DNA of 64,000 nucleotides from positions 56,957,815-57,021,814 of the forward strand of contig CM056721.1 of NCBI GenBank assembly GCA_029844215.1, written 5' to 3'. Of this stretch, positions 54,127-64,000 are shown in pieces (positions within the stretch are counted from its first letter, which is position 1; each line of letters starts with the position of its first letter). Made by a program: the position numbers and the translations under genes. The notes below the pieces were generated by a model. That model ran no database searches and was not told the DNA's origin. It saw nothing but the letters and a program-made list of their open reading frames with translations. Source of the DNA: Przewalskia tangutica (taxonomy: Eukaryota > Streptophyta > Magnoliopsida > Solanales > Solanaceae).

Positions 54127-57100
54127 TCGCCACGACCAAACCGGCCCGCGATCGTGCCTTACCCGCACCCAAGTAGTCAAACAACATCGAGAAAATCGAA
54201 ATTAAAACTCATACATGATAACCAATGAAAAGAGAAAACAAAGCAACCAAGCGTTACCTTTTCTCAAAATAACTAACACTGAATAGCTACAATCCCCGCC
54301 ACATCAAGATTACTGCACTTCTAAGAATTTTTATAACATCTCTCGACGACAGGCCCGCCATACCCCGAATGTACAAAAAGTTCTACAACTTCGCGGAACT
54401 GCATTTTGACAAAGTCTCCAAGGAACGGAGCTTTCGAGAATCGAACAGCGATCCAAAGGGCGCGGATCAACAAGCGATGTATCTCAACTCATGCAGATGA
54501 ACGCAGCCTCCGGCGGGTCGCATAACAGTACCGAGCACGCCAAACAGTAAAAAAATACTGAAATGAAATCATAATAGTCTATAAGGAAAACAGAGATACG
54601 ATGATAACCAAACTACAAGACACCACGATATACGCCTACCAAATCAAATCACATCAAGTCGTGACTCACGCCCGAAAGATCATTACTCGTGGACGATACT
54701 GGCTACCCAACGTGTCAGATGTCCAACCCAATAACAAGATAGTACTCACAGCCGACGATACTCTGGCTACCCAACGGTCGATGTCCCAACCAATAACAAG
54801 ATAATACTCACCGTGGACGATACTGGCTACCCAACGGTCAAGATGTCCAAACAAATACCCAGATAATACTCATCAGGACGATACTCGGCTACCCAACGTG
54901 TCAAGATGTCCAAACAAATACCCGTGATAATACTCACCAGGACGATACTCGCGGCTACCCAACGTCGTCGATGTCCAAACAAATACCCAGATAATACTCA
55001 TCGCGGACGATACTGCTGGCTACCCAACGTGTCGCATGTCCAAACCACTTACAAGATAACACTCCTAATAAGCATACCCGCGGCTACCTAACGTGTCGAT
55101 ATGTCCCAAAGGATCAATATAGGAAGCATACCCGGCTACCCAACGGTCGATATGTCCATCATACCACCCGATATCCGCCCTCCGCGAGACTGGTGAGCAC
55201 AAAGTCAAACACTTGCACAACAACAAAACTATCACCACAAGCATGCAAGTTACACACAACTCAAAGTACCTTCGCTTAAGTCGACAAACCGGTTCCAACC
55301 CCAAAATACTACATTCTTTCCTACCTTCAAAGACCTCTCTTTACGTAGCAACCCTACGATCCTCTCACACGTAGTATCACACACATTCGTGTTGATAACA
55401 CGTCCTTCAAACCCAATTAACATAACGTCAAGTATACCTTTAAAAGTCCAAGTAATTAACTCCTTTAAGGTCAAGTATTCCTACCTTTAAAACTAAGTCA
55501 TTTACTTTTCCCTTAAGAAAAGTTCGATATTTGAAAACAAGTGATTTATACTTTCAAACTCAAGTTACTTCTCTTTCCAAAATCCAAGACATTATCCTTT
55601 GCAATCCATTAAGTTCATTCTTTGGAATTTTAAGAAAAGTCGAACTTGTTATCAATGATTCTCATTTAAGCAAACATGATCTAGGAAATGTAATATCATT
55701 TTGTCTTATCTTAGTTTCTATGCAGATGGAGGTTTCATCGTTTTAATATAATCAATTAGTCAAACCATTTCCTTTATTAGCGCTCAAAGCGTGTTCGATA
55801 CTTGTTCCCACTTTCAAATCCATTTCACATTCTTATGCCGCTATACCTAACTTCCCATAAAGCTAGTATAACTCTTAAGTTTTCAAAACTAAGTATCACT
55901 CATTACTCACGAACGAGGTTTTACAACTTTGAATACATTACACAACTTTCACAATTCTAAGTTAAGTCTCTTATCTTACAAGATCAAGTCTCTTAACTTC
56001 TACCAATCAACAACCGTTTCTTTACTCACATAAAGTTGTTATAATCGACTTCCCATAAAGCCGTTATAACCCCTTTATGTTTTAAACCAACCAATTACCA
56101 CATAAACATTTATGAGACCAAGAGGGCTCATTCTTTAAGCACCGAGTGCCCATTACTAATCTGATAAGACTTACTACTCTTACACCTAATGAAGCCCTTT
56201 ACACTTCATAACAAGTCAAGACACAATTTGGAAAATCAATTTTTAACACACGCAAGGCCAACCGCACTATATATTTCACAAATAGTCATGTCAAGAGGAT
56301 GTGAAGAATCACATACCTCGCGACGATTGTCGACACTAAGCAAAATGCTCCACAAGACTATCTCCTTAAAGAATATGTTACACGAGTACTTCAATCCTAT
56401 AAGGCCATAAAACGCCTATCAAACTCTCTAGTTTCAACGTGAGTAAACTAAGTACAAGTGCCCTACATTCTACTTGAAATCGACAACTTCCTTTGTTTCT
56501 ATTAACTTGCCACCTTCACAAGGCCGAATCAACAAGGCTACAAGATCCAAATCTAAGCCAACTTAACTATAACAAATTTCTGTGCTCACAAATCTATACA
56601 AACTTAACTATAACAATTTCAGCTCACAAATCTATACAAACTTAACTATAACAAATTTCAGCTCACAAATCTATTCAAACTCTAAATATAATGTCTCAGC
56701 TCACAGATCTATACTACTATCACAAGTACTAACTCAAAACCCAGATGGAAACTCTTACCTTTTAGAAAGCCCACAAAAGCCCTTTCCTACCACTTCTTCC
56801 GTCAACTCAACTACCTGGCCTCCCACAAGTTCACCAACACTTTTTCCTTCTTCCGCCCCAACAGCTTCCCTAAGGCCAGTTTCTCAAAACCTAGAGAGGG
56901 GAGAGGGTTTTCTCGGGAGGGTTTGAATGAAATGGCCAAGTCTTCCAAGACTTGGCCCTAAAATAGGCTTCTATCGCTGGTCAAAGGACGGAGGGACACT
57001 TGTCACCCTCCCATAGGCTCCTTATAAAAATATCCCCGATTTTTCTCCTTACCCGCAGAAAATCCCGCCGCCGCTGCCCCACACGGCCGGGCGCTAACAC

Positions 57101-57452
57101 TTCGTAAAATAATTGCACGCTGCACGCGCCGCCCTCAGATTCCGGCACGGGCGCTCAACACCCGGGCACTCAAGATAATCGCCATGCGCCGCTTTCTCCT
57201 GCGCGCCACAACTCCCCGAATCAAGTCATCGCATTTGATCACGCGCCAAACTTGAAACTTCCATAACTTTGACTCGATGTCCAATCGACGATCTGGTCAT
57301 ATTGGGACCTAGATTCAACTGGACACACACTAGGCCTTTTAAACACCTTACAATCCTTAACAACTGGGGTCCAATACTCAAAGGTAAACTCAAAATCCTT
57401 CCAACACATGTTTGCCAACTTATCTATCCTCTAGAATTTACGGGGTGTAACA
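54127..57452 (-). mobile_element. J LTR 3
   Basis: About 3326 bp; the start CGCCACGACC is slightly altered and the end is GGTGTAACA at 57452. The primer site of unit 2 (GCTCGATACTA, 54114-54124) precedes it. It has minisatellite 54690-55165, shared block 55665-55805, two hairpins (about 55837-55880 and 56030-56080) and GC-rich U3 57055-57250. It is followed by interior K LTR, so the array lies inside K. No gene. Confidence 0.9.
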
Positions 57453-59444
57453 TATACCTTATGTGTGAGTAGGTTATTATTGTTCATAACAATCTTATTA
57501 CAGCGGCCATGATCTAGGAAATGTAATATCATTTTGTCTCATCTTAGATCCTATGCAGATGGAAGTTTCTACTGGTTTTAATAATACTTTATTAGTCAAA
57601 ATATTTCCCTTTATTAGCGCACGTGGTTTGTTCGACATTCATTCTGACGGTAAAACATCATTCCTTTTGAAAACCAAAATACTATTTACTCACGAATGAG
57701 GTTTCACGCTTTTAACAAAATTCATATTAGTATAATAAGTCAAGTCTCTTATTTCCTTAAATCAATAAATCGTTCTTTTTATCACTCTTAAGCCGTTATA
57801 CCTAACTTCCCATAAAGCTAGTATAACTCTTAAGCTTTTAAAACCAAGTGTTACTCTTCTTTCAAAAAAGGTTTCTAATTCTTTGAACTACTTCGCATTC
57901 TTTTTATTCGTGCTTAAGTCGTAAGACATTGCCGTAATTATTATTCAGCTTAAGTCCAAGACATTGCCGTAATTATTATTCGTGCTTAAGTCCAAGACAT
58001 TGCCGTAATTATTATTCGCTTAACACACGACGCTCACCGTACTATATACATATTTATTTAAAATATCATGCTCAAGAGTATAGGAAGAATCACATACCTT
58101 CTCGTAAATCCACCGCCAAGTGAATATGTCGCGCAGAGAATCGACCTATAATACCAACACGCCTATCAACGCCCGTATCAGATCATAAAAGCTCTCTAAG
58201 CAGAGGGTTCATATTCTATGGACATTTGGGCAGCACTTCCTACCCGTGAGCTACTCAAGTTCATCAGAAAACAGTCCCATGTAAGTACAGCTCTATTATT
58301 CATCTTTTAAACCCTTCATCGTGATAATACCAATTCTATTCTTTAATATCCTTCTAAGTATTTAATACTTATTCCTATACTTCTACAAGATATATACTCT
58401 AATTACAAAAGGAGGATAAGGTTATTTACCCTGTAAGCCCAATAATATCCTAGATAAAAGTCACCGAGCAAGGTTTAACTCCTAAGTTGTACGCTCCGAT
58501 AGCTCCAAGGAAACCTTAGAAGTTCTTCCCAACTTCTACTAAGGACTAAGGGATTTGGGCTAGGGTATTTTGGGCATTATAACAATACTAGAAGGCAACT
58601 TTTCAACCAAGGAGTGGGTAGGTTTCTGCTAGGCTAGTGGTTGTTTCGGCCAGAGCTTCTCAAAGGGAGGGTGTGTTTGGACGAAACAACAAGAGGAGAG
58701 AGGAGGGATTTGAGACTTAGAAAGATTGCTCAATTTAGGATGAAATAACTCTTCAACAAGGGGGGTATTTATAGGTCAAGGGATGGCCAACCAAGGGCCA
58801 AGATGGTGCCAAGTGCAAGGCAAGTGTAGGGTGAGGATTTAGGCAAGTGTCCTGGCCAACTTGCACACAAAATATCCTACCAACTACATGACAAGAATGG
58901 CCATCCATTCGCCCTAATGCCGTGACAAGTCCACCAATGAGAGGTGACAAGTGTCGCCTCTCGTTGGTCCAAAGTGTTTCGCCTCTAAAAATCCGCAAAA
59001 ATTAGAAATGGCATAGCCGAATTTATCCTACGCGAGTCTTGTAAAACGCTTCGCCAAAAACGACTCTAAACCAAAGTTGTGCACAAAGTGAAATCGTCCA
59101 AGCCAACTAGGGGGGGGGTGACACGTGTCACCCTCCTACACGGCCCACATATTTCATCTTCCGAAAATATCCACCATGGCCAAAATCTCGAAAACAAAGT
59201 GGGCCCCACAAAATCAGAATTTCTCCCTGGGCCCCACGTGACCATTTTCAAAATAAAATTCCATAATTTCTAATATTCCAAGAAGTCCGAATACCAAACT
59301 GGGAATCCAATTCCCATTAACGAACCTTTCTCCTTCACAAAACCGAAACTTTTCCGTGGAAAATCACCTCTTTCTTCCTTTCCACTTTCAATGTCGATTC
59401 TCGCACGCACGCCCTCGCATACATACCCGAACTACGGTATAACA
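57453..59444 (-). mobile_element. K 3' LTR, right part
   Basis: It resumes at TATACCTTATGTG, which equals 63282 onward in the other K LTR, and ends CGGTATAACA. It contains the shared block (57453-57655), a hairpin (57786-57832), three copies of the short repeat (57903-58019), a TATA box (58766-58774) and the palindrome GGGTGACACGTGTCACCC (59116-59133). No gene. Confidence 0.88.
57903..58019 (-). repeat. Three tandem copies of a 39-bp LTR repeat in K
   Basis: The units contain GCTTAAGTC, AAGACATTGCCGTAATTATT. The other K LTR has three copies at 63733-63850; B LTRs have two. Confidence 0.85.
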
Positions 59445-59480
59445 TTCTCCTCCTTAGAAACATTCGCCCGAATGTTCCTT
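59445..59480 (-). promoter_or_regulatory. Polypurine tract and inverted repeat of K
   Basis: TTCTCCTCCTTAG is followed by AACATTCGCCCGAATGTT (59459-59476), the conserved inverted repeat with a spacer one base shorter. Confidence 0.75.
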
Positions 59481-59799
59481 CTAAGTCTCAAACAAACAGC
59501 GCCAAGATAGTCCTTACTGCTATACTTACGGAAACATCCATGCCACACCTGGCCACAACACAACAAGCGCACATACTTATCTCCAAGTCCACGAGGAATC
59601 ACCTCTATCACGAAAGCTCCTACTAGAGGTCTAAAAAGATACTCCCTTCGCACCTACTCTTTACAAACGAAATGATCACACCTATGCCTGTAATACATGC
59701 TCGCTTCTTCCCATACCACTTTTGTCACTTTGCCTTACTCGTCGTACCCTTCTCGTACACTCGAACTCTTCCTTATCACTTACCATGTTTCTGGTACTG

Positions 59800-60240
59800 C
59801 TTCCCACTGACTCTGAGCTGCCAATAACCTCTTCTGGATAAGCTCCACCCTATCCACGCCCTGCTGAACAAGTACGAACCAACTGTCTGCACCTTGCTTA
59901 CGTCGAATCAATCGATCGGCAATCTTACACTAGAGCTTATAAAAAGGCTCCAAACGGCGACACCCGAATACTGAAATGGTAGCTATATAATACATACTCA
60001 ACAAGGGGCGAAGAGTCCTTACAGCTACTCCCAAATCCAACCACTTGCCCGAGGGTGAATGCGACACATCGAGATTCACCCGAGTTCCTAACCTTGCTCG
60101 TAACTCTTCCAAAAGAAATGCATAACTCGACTCTCGTCACCATAAGGTGAAGGTAGGCACCCTGCAGCCTTACAACCTTCAAATAATCATCTCGCAACTT
60201 ACTACCGAGTACACTTGTACTAAAAGATAAGACGTTGACC
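59800..60240 (-). pseudogene. K integrase remnant
   Basis: A minus-strand frame at 59937-60197 carries a piece like MRDDYLKVVRLQG (compare YIREIVRLHR of E). Later pieces are GFGSSCKDSSPLVEYVLYSYHFSIRVSPF, matching DFGGSWEDHLPLVEFAYNNNYHYSIQMAP. Further left, 59800-59870 matches VDKVKLIQERLLSLES. The aspartate motif SDRGAQF is not present in readable form. The extent agrees with the D remnant at 23301-24120, so both families seem to descend from one deleted ancestor. Not an active enzyme. The 59481-59799 stretch shows no gene. Confidence 0.65.
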
Positions 60241-60732
60241 CCATCGCCCGATCATCGGTCGAACACATCCACGAAATCGCATAATGGTTAACTAAACTCG
60301 CCTAACACCGTGATCCTAACACAAAGCGACCACCACAACCGACCCCATCACCAAACAGTATGGCTGGTCGACCACGCAACACGGCCTCAACCCGACCCGA
60401 ACACGCAAAACACTAGCTCCCGATCCGAACAATCTCACTAATCACGCTACGAAACCTAGCGTCTTCTAAGCTCAACTACCTCTTTCGCTTTCACAACACT
60501 CGTGATTCATCCCTTTAAAAATATCTCACGATATTATGACTTCGATAAGTGGTCAAACACGAAATAATTCTTTACCAAAGATGGCCTCGCCTAAGGTCTT
60601 CTACGTAATATTCTAAGGCTCCCACTCTCTCTGCCCCCAATCTTACCAGGATAATTAATCAACAATTATAATCACACTAACACCATGCTAACCGAAACCA
60701 AGACTTAAGATATTTGCTACCCATATAAATCT
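60241..60732 (-). other. Non-coding segment between integrase remnant and gag in K
   Basis: No gene recognised. The stretch around AAGATGGCCTCGCCTAAGG (60576-60595) and CCAATCTTACC matches the equivalent segment of D. Confidence 0.55.
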
Positions 60733-61651
60733 CTAAAGGGTTAAGGATATACCAGATCTACGCCAGACTTCCCGAGGTCGTTTAATCAAACCCGCTGTCA
60801 TGGCGATACAAGGTGATGAACTATCCACCGATCCCGAAAGCCGAGTCCCCACATCCCCGCCAACTCGTTGGACAATTTCGCAAATGGCCCGCTGGCCGCA
60901 AACATAACAAGTCGCCGAGAAGCACGACACTTCGAACGACACCGACCACAACGCCACACCGTGCGGTGGCCTCCGCTAACACCCTTCCTTTCCGCACCAT
61001 CAATCCGCAATCGATCCGTAGGCCGAGCCTTCCTACTTGCATCCTTCCTCATAGAACATTCTCGCCATACGGCTCGACGCCGCAATAAAAACAAGCACCG
61101 CAAAGACGCACTTCCCGACGACGCCGCTACACTGCGGAACACCGAGGAAAATCAACTCGCGAGGGACACTCGACCGGGCGGAGGCGCATGTCTCATTCGG
61201 CCGAGGCGGTTCGCCGAGAGTTACCAAATGATCCTACCAATCGGGCCTCTTCGTTGTTCGCTAACCTGCTGATCTCTACATCTCTCACCGCTGACATAAT
61301 CCTCAACGCCACTGCTCATTCTCGATCAAGAGCTACTTCTCACAACCCTTCTTTAGATAATCATCAATATCCTTGGTATAACGGCACATAAAATACTCTC
61401 GCCGCCAAATCCTTGCTAGTAACAGGCCGCTCTTCCAATCCATATTTTCTCGCTTCCAAGCCGTGGAATCGGTCCAGATGTCATGGCCGCAGAGGAATCG
61501 CTGCGCCGTAAACTCTGCCGCTGGCGACGCCTCGTAACCCTCGCATAAGCATCACCTCAGTGATGATTGGGCCTGTGCCCTTCTAAATCTCTCAGATTTA
61601 CTCAGCCTTCTTCACGCTTCGCTCTTCGCCCGTTGTCGGGCGTGGAGGCAT
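60733..61651 (-). pseudogene. K Gag remnant
   Basis: The start at 61651 (MPPRPTT) fits the family. A CCHC knuckle is split over frames near 60870-60915 (CYVCGQ, then the residues after the glycine). A serine-rich tail follows it. The Gag core is mostly missing or scrambled, as in D. No protease domain follows. Confidence 0.65.
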
Positions 61652-61842
61652 AATCGTAAAGGAAAGGAATACGTTAGAGGGGTCCAACTTATAACACAGC
61701 TCTAAAGAACGATCTCAGAGTGAGAAGAATGGAAACCAATCCTAAATATCCTATAGCCTCCTGATTATTGGTGTGGTGCACAACACACCGATAATCAAGA
61801 CTCTACTAGATACGGTCTGTAGACACTTTCCGAGGATTAACT

Positions 61843-61854
61843 GCTCTGATACCA
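61843..61854 (-). promoter_or_regulatory. Primer-binding site of K, canonical form
   Basis: GCTCTGATACCA is TGGTATCAGAGC on the element strand, the exact complement expected for plant initiator-Met tRNA. It is the only copy in the window with the CAG intact. Confidence 0.9.
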
Positions 61855-61858
61855 CTTC

Positions 61859-64000
61859 TGTCACGACCCATTCCGGCCCGTGGATCGTGCTCATTCGCAC
61901 CCCAAAGAGTCATACATCGAGTAATCACGAATATAAAAACCACCAAGATAAGAAACCGTATAAATTTGAGACACAGTTATCTGAAGAAAGTTGCCTTTCG
62001 GCATATATATATATCAATACCCAAAATGAACAGTTACATCCCAACTTTACAACAGACTACGCACTTAAGAGTTTTAAAACAACAATGGCGAACAGGCCCC
62101 GCCATACCCCTGAATACAAATATCTACAACGACAGGGGACCATACCAAAATGCTAAGCTTCCGGAGAAACGGAGCTTTCCCAACGCTGAAACGGTGATCC
62201 TAAGAACGGGGATCAACAGTAGGAGTACCTTTACCTGCGGCATGAACGCAGCCCCCCGAAGGAGGTCAGTACAACAGGTACCAAGTATGTGAAATCAAAA
62301 TATCAGAAATGAAATCATAGTAGTCTATATAAAGCAGAGACATGTATGATAACCAAAACTACGCTCACAATAAATAAGCAAGCCATGTCAAGTCGTGACT
62401 CACGCCTCAACGTCATCATAAAACCGCACGGTAAGTACGAGGCATAGCCGACTACTAAAACCTACAAGATAAACAAGGTCAGAATCAGATTATGAGATCT
62501 CGTTTGCATCATTACATGATCAAAGCCGCCACTCGCCCGCAGATCTAATGCGCTGCCTAGCCTCGAACTTCCCAGAGCCCGCACGGCCACCCAATGGCCC
62601 GCATGAGGTATTCCCGCATCGAGGGTAGCTACTCCCTGCAGCTGCCCCGACTCGCCGTCCGCATGGCCACAAAGACCGCATGACCACAAGCGGCCGCATA
62701 CTAACTCGAACTCCCGTGAGCTCGATAGGCCATACAGCACTGCATAAGGTATTCTCGAATCATAGGTCACTAGACCGCCCGAGTCTACCCCCAGACGGAG
62801 GGCGCTTAACCCCTAATCATGAGTGATATAATATCAACATGACAGCTTTATCGTTAAACAACCTAAGCACAATAAGGAAAACCCTCTACACAAACATCAC
62901 AAGATACTAACTCACGTAGATCCTAACATGTTTACTTATCAAGTCAACAAGAAAGTATTACAAGACTATCACAAATCAATACAATCAAGTTATTCACACA
63001 AGGTACTTTCTACATTATGCTAACAAGTTCGGTTTTTAGCCCCAAAGTACTTCATGTATTACTCTTTAAAAGGTCCGCTTTTCACAAAAGTCACACAATA
63101 CCAGTAGTATAAAAATAAAGTGATTATCTTTGAAGTAAATCAAAACATTTCTCTTTGTAAAATCAAGTAACAACATTCTTTTCCCAACGCTTAAGTTTGG
63201 CTAATTTCAATTACTCAAGTTTCTCATTTTCAAAGGTTTCGTAGTTCATAGTTTTTAATCCTTTAAAACAATTTGAGAAACATATACCTTATGTAAGTGA
63301 GTAGGTTATTATTGTTCATAACAATCTTATTACAATGCCATGATCTAGGAAATGTAATATCATTTTGTCTCATCTTAGCTCCTATGCAGATGGAAGTTTC
63401 TATCGGTTTTAATAATACTTTATTAGTCAAAATATTTCCTTTATTAGCGCCAGTGGTTTGTTCGACATTCATTCTGACGCAGAAACATCATTCCTTTGAA
63501 AAACCAAAAATACTATTTACTCACGAATGAGGTTTCACACTTTTTAACAAAATTCATATTAGTATAATAAGTCAAGTCTCTTATTTCCTTAAATCAATAA
63601 ATCGCTCTTTTATCACTCTTAAGCCGTTATACCTAACTTCCCATAAAGCTAGTATAACTCTTAAGCTTTTAAAACCAAGTGTTACTCTTCTTTCAAAAAA
63701 GGTTTCTTAATTCTTTTGAACTACTGCAGATTCTTTTTATTCAGCTTAAGTCGTAAGACATTGCCGTAATTATTATTCGTGCTTAAGTCCAAGACATTGC
63801 CGTAATTATTATTCAGCTTAAGTCCAAGACATTGCCGTAATTATTATTCGCTTAACACACGACGCTCACCGTACTATATACATATTTATTTAAAATATCA
63901 TGCTCAAGAGTATAGGAAGAATCACATACCTTCTACGTAAATCCACCGCCAAGTTGAATATGTCGCGCAGAGAATCGACCTATAATACCAATACGCCTAT
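61859..64000 (-). mobile_element. K 5' LTR (cut by window end)
   Basis: It starts TGTCACGACCC and is open at the window edge. It contains the stem-loop cluster (62085-62255), GCATGAGG-type repeats, the shared block (63270-63480), a hairpin (63617-63664) and three 39-bp repeats (63733-63850). No gene. Confidence 0.9.

Larger units (their letters stand above)
44226..57452 (-). mobile_element. Tandem array of gag-only element J: LTR-internal-LTR-internal-LTR
   Basis: Three LTRs of one family (44226-46971 truncated, 48884-52176, 54127-57452) alternate with two short internal regions (46972-48883 and 52177-54126), all on the minus strand. The repeat period is about 5.2 kb, measured between LTR ends 46971, 52176 and 57452. 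The two internal regions share the same gene remnants and non-coding parts. This is the pattern expected from LTR-LTR unequal recombination. Each unit has its own PPT and primer site. No RT or integrase was found. Confidence 0.87.
57453..64000 (-). mobile_element. Non-autonomous element K (minus strand, both ends incomplete)
   Basis: The 3' LTR survives only from its interior (57453-59444); its left part is gone beyond the J array. The internal region 59445-61858 has a PPT, an integrase remnant and gag. The 5' LTR starts at 61859 and runs off the window. Layout and sequence parallel element D: gag plus integrase remnant, no protease, RT or RNase H. Confidence 0.87.

Noticed and set aside
61843..61856. 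Part of a tRNA gene
   Set aside because: Only the 12-14 nt primer complement beside the LTR is present; there is no cloverleaf around it.
1..64000. An undescribed defence, biosynthetic or other gene system
   Set aside because: All recognisable coding sequence belongs to Gag-Pol of LTR retrotransposons. No other protein domain was found on either strand; the novel signals are cis-acting elements of these transposons.

Overview
The window is a block of plant repetitive DNA. It is built almost entirely from long-terminal-repeat (LTR) retrotransposons of the Ty3/gypsy superfamily, inserted into one another. I found no host gene, rRNA, tRNA or CRISPR array. The pol domain order (protease, reverse transcriptase, RNase H, integrase, C-terminal chromodomain), the CCHC Gag, the initiator-Met-tRNA type primer site and LTRs of about 2.4-3.6 kb point to chromoviruses, most likely of the Tekay/Del clade. 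The host is a flowering plant, and the region is probably pericentromeric or otherwise heterochromatic. The species cannot be fixed from the sequence alone.

Layout of the left half. An outer + strand element (E) supplies decayed pol (770-3883), its polypurine tract (PPT) and its 3' LTR (4022-4156, resuming at 34400-37001). A second + strand element (C, 4157-34394) sits inside that LTR, with both of its LTRs, gag and pol. C was then hit twice by minus-strand elements. B (6400-16195) lies in C's 5' LTR with a perfect 5-bp target duplication ATTTG. D (19694-29146) lies in C's reverse transcriptase gene with a perfect duplication CGAGA. At the far left, 1-769 is the end of another minus-strand LTR (H) inserted into E.

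Layout of the right half. E lies in the LTR of an older + strand element (F, 37002-38196), which is also broken by a minus-strand element (G, LTR 38197-41775). G's internal part is cut after about 114 bp by a further minus-strand LTR (I, 41890-44225). I joins abruptly to a truncated LTR of family J. J forms a tandem LTR-internal-LTR-internal-LTR array (44226-57452), and the array sits inside an LTR of family K. K continues at 57453-59444 and has an internal region and a second LTR reaching the window edge.

How the parts work together. B, C and E are full-coding-type elements, now broken by frameshifts and stops. D and K keep gag plus an integrase remnant but have lost protease, RT and RNase H. 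J keeps gag only. These reduced elements presumably moved with enzymes supplied by B/C/E-type relatives. All families share a set of cis-acting signals: a palindromic G-box in U3, a TATA box, a leader hairpin with a conserved loop and changing arms, a run of stem-loops near the LTR 3' end, the primer site, and a 19-nt inverted repeat beside the PPT.

Caution. Many frame breaks coincide with CAG or CTG triplets that have collapsed to CG or been lost. That looks like a sequencing or assembly artefact in methylated DNA rather than natural decay, so the coding state of these copies is probably understated here.
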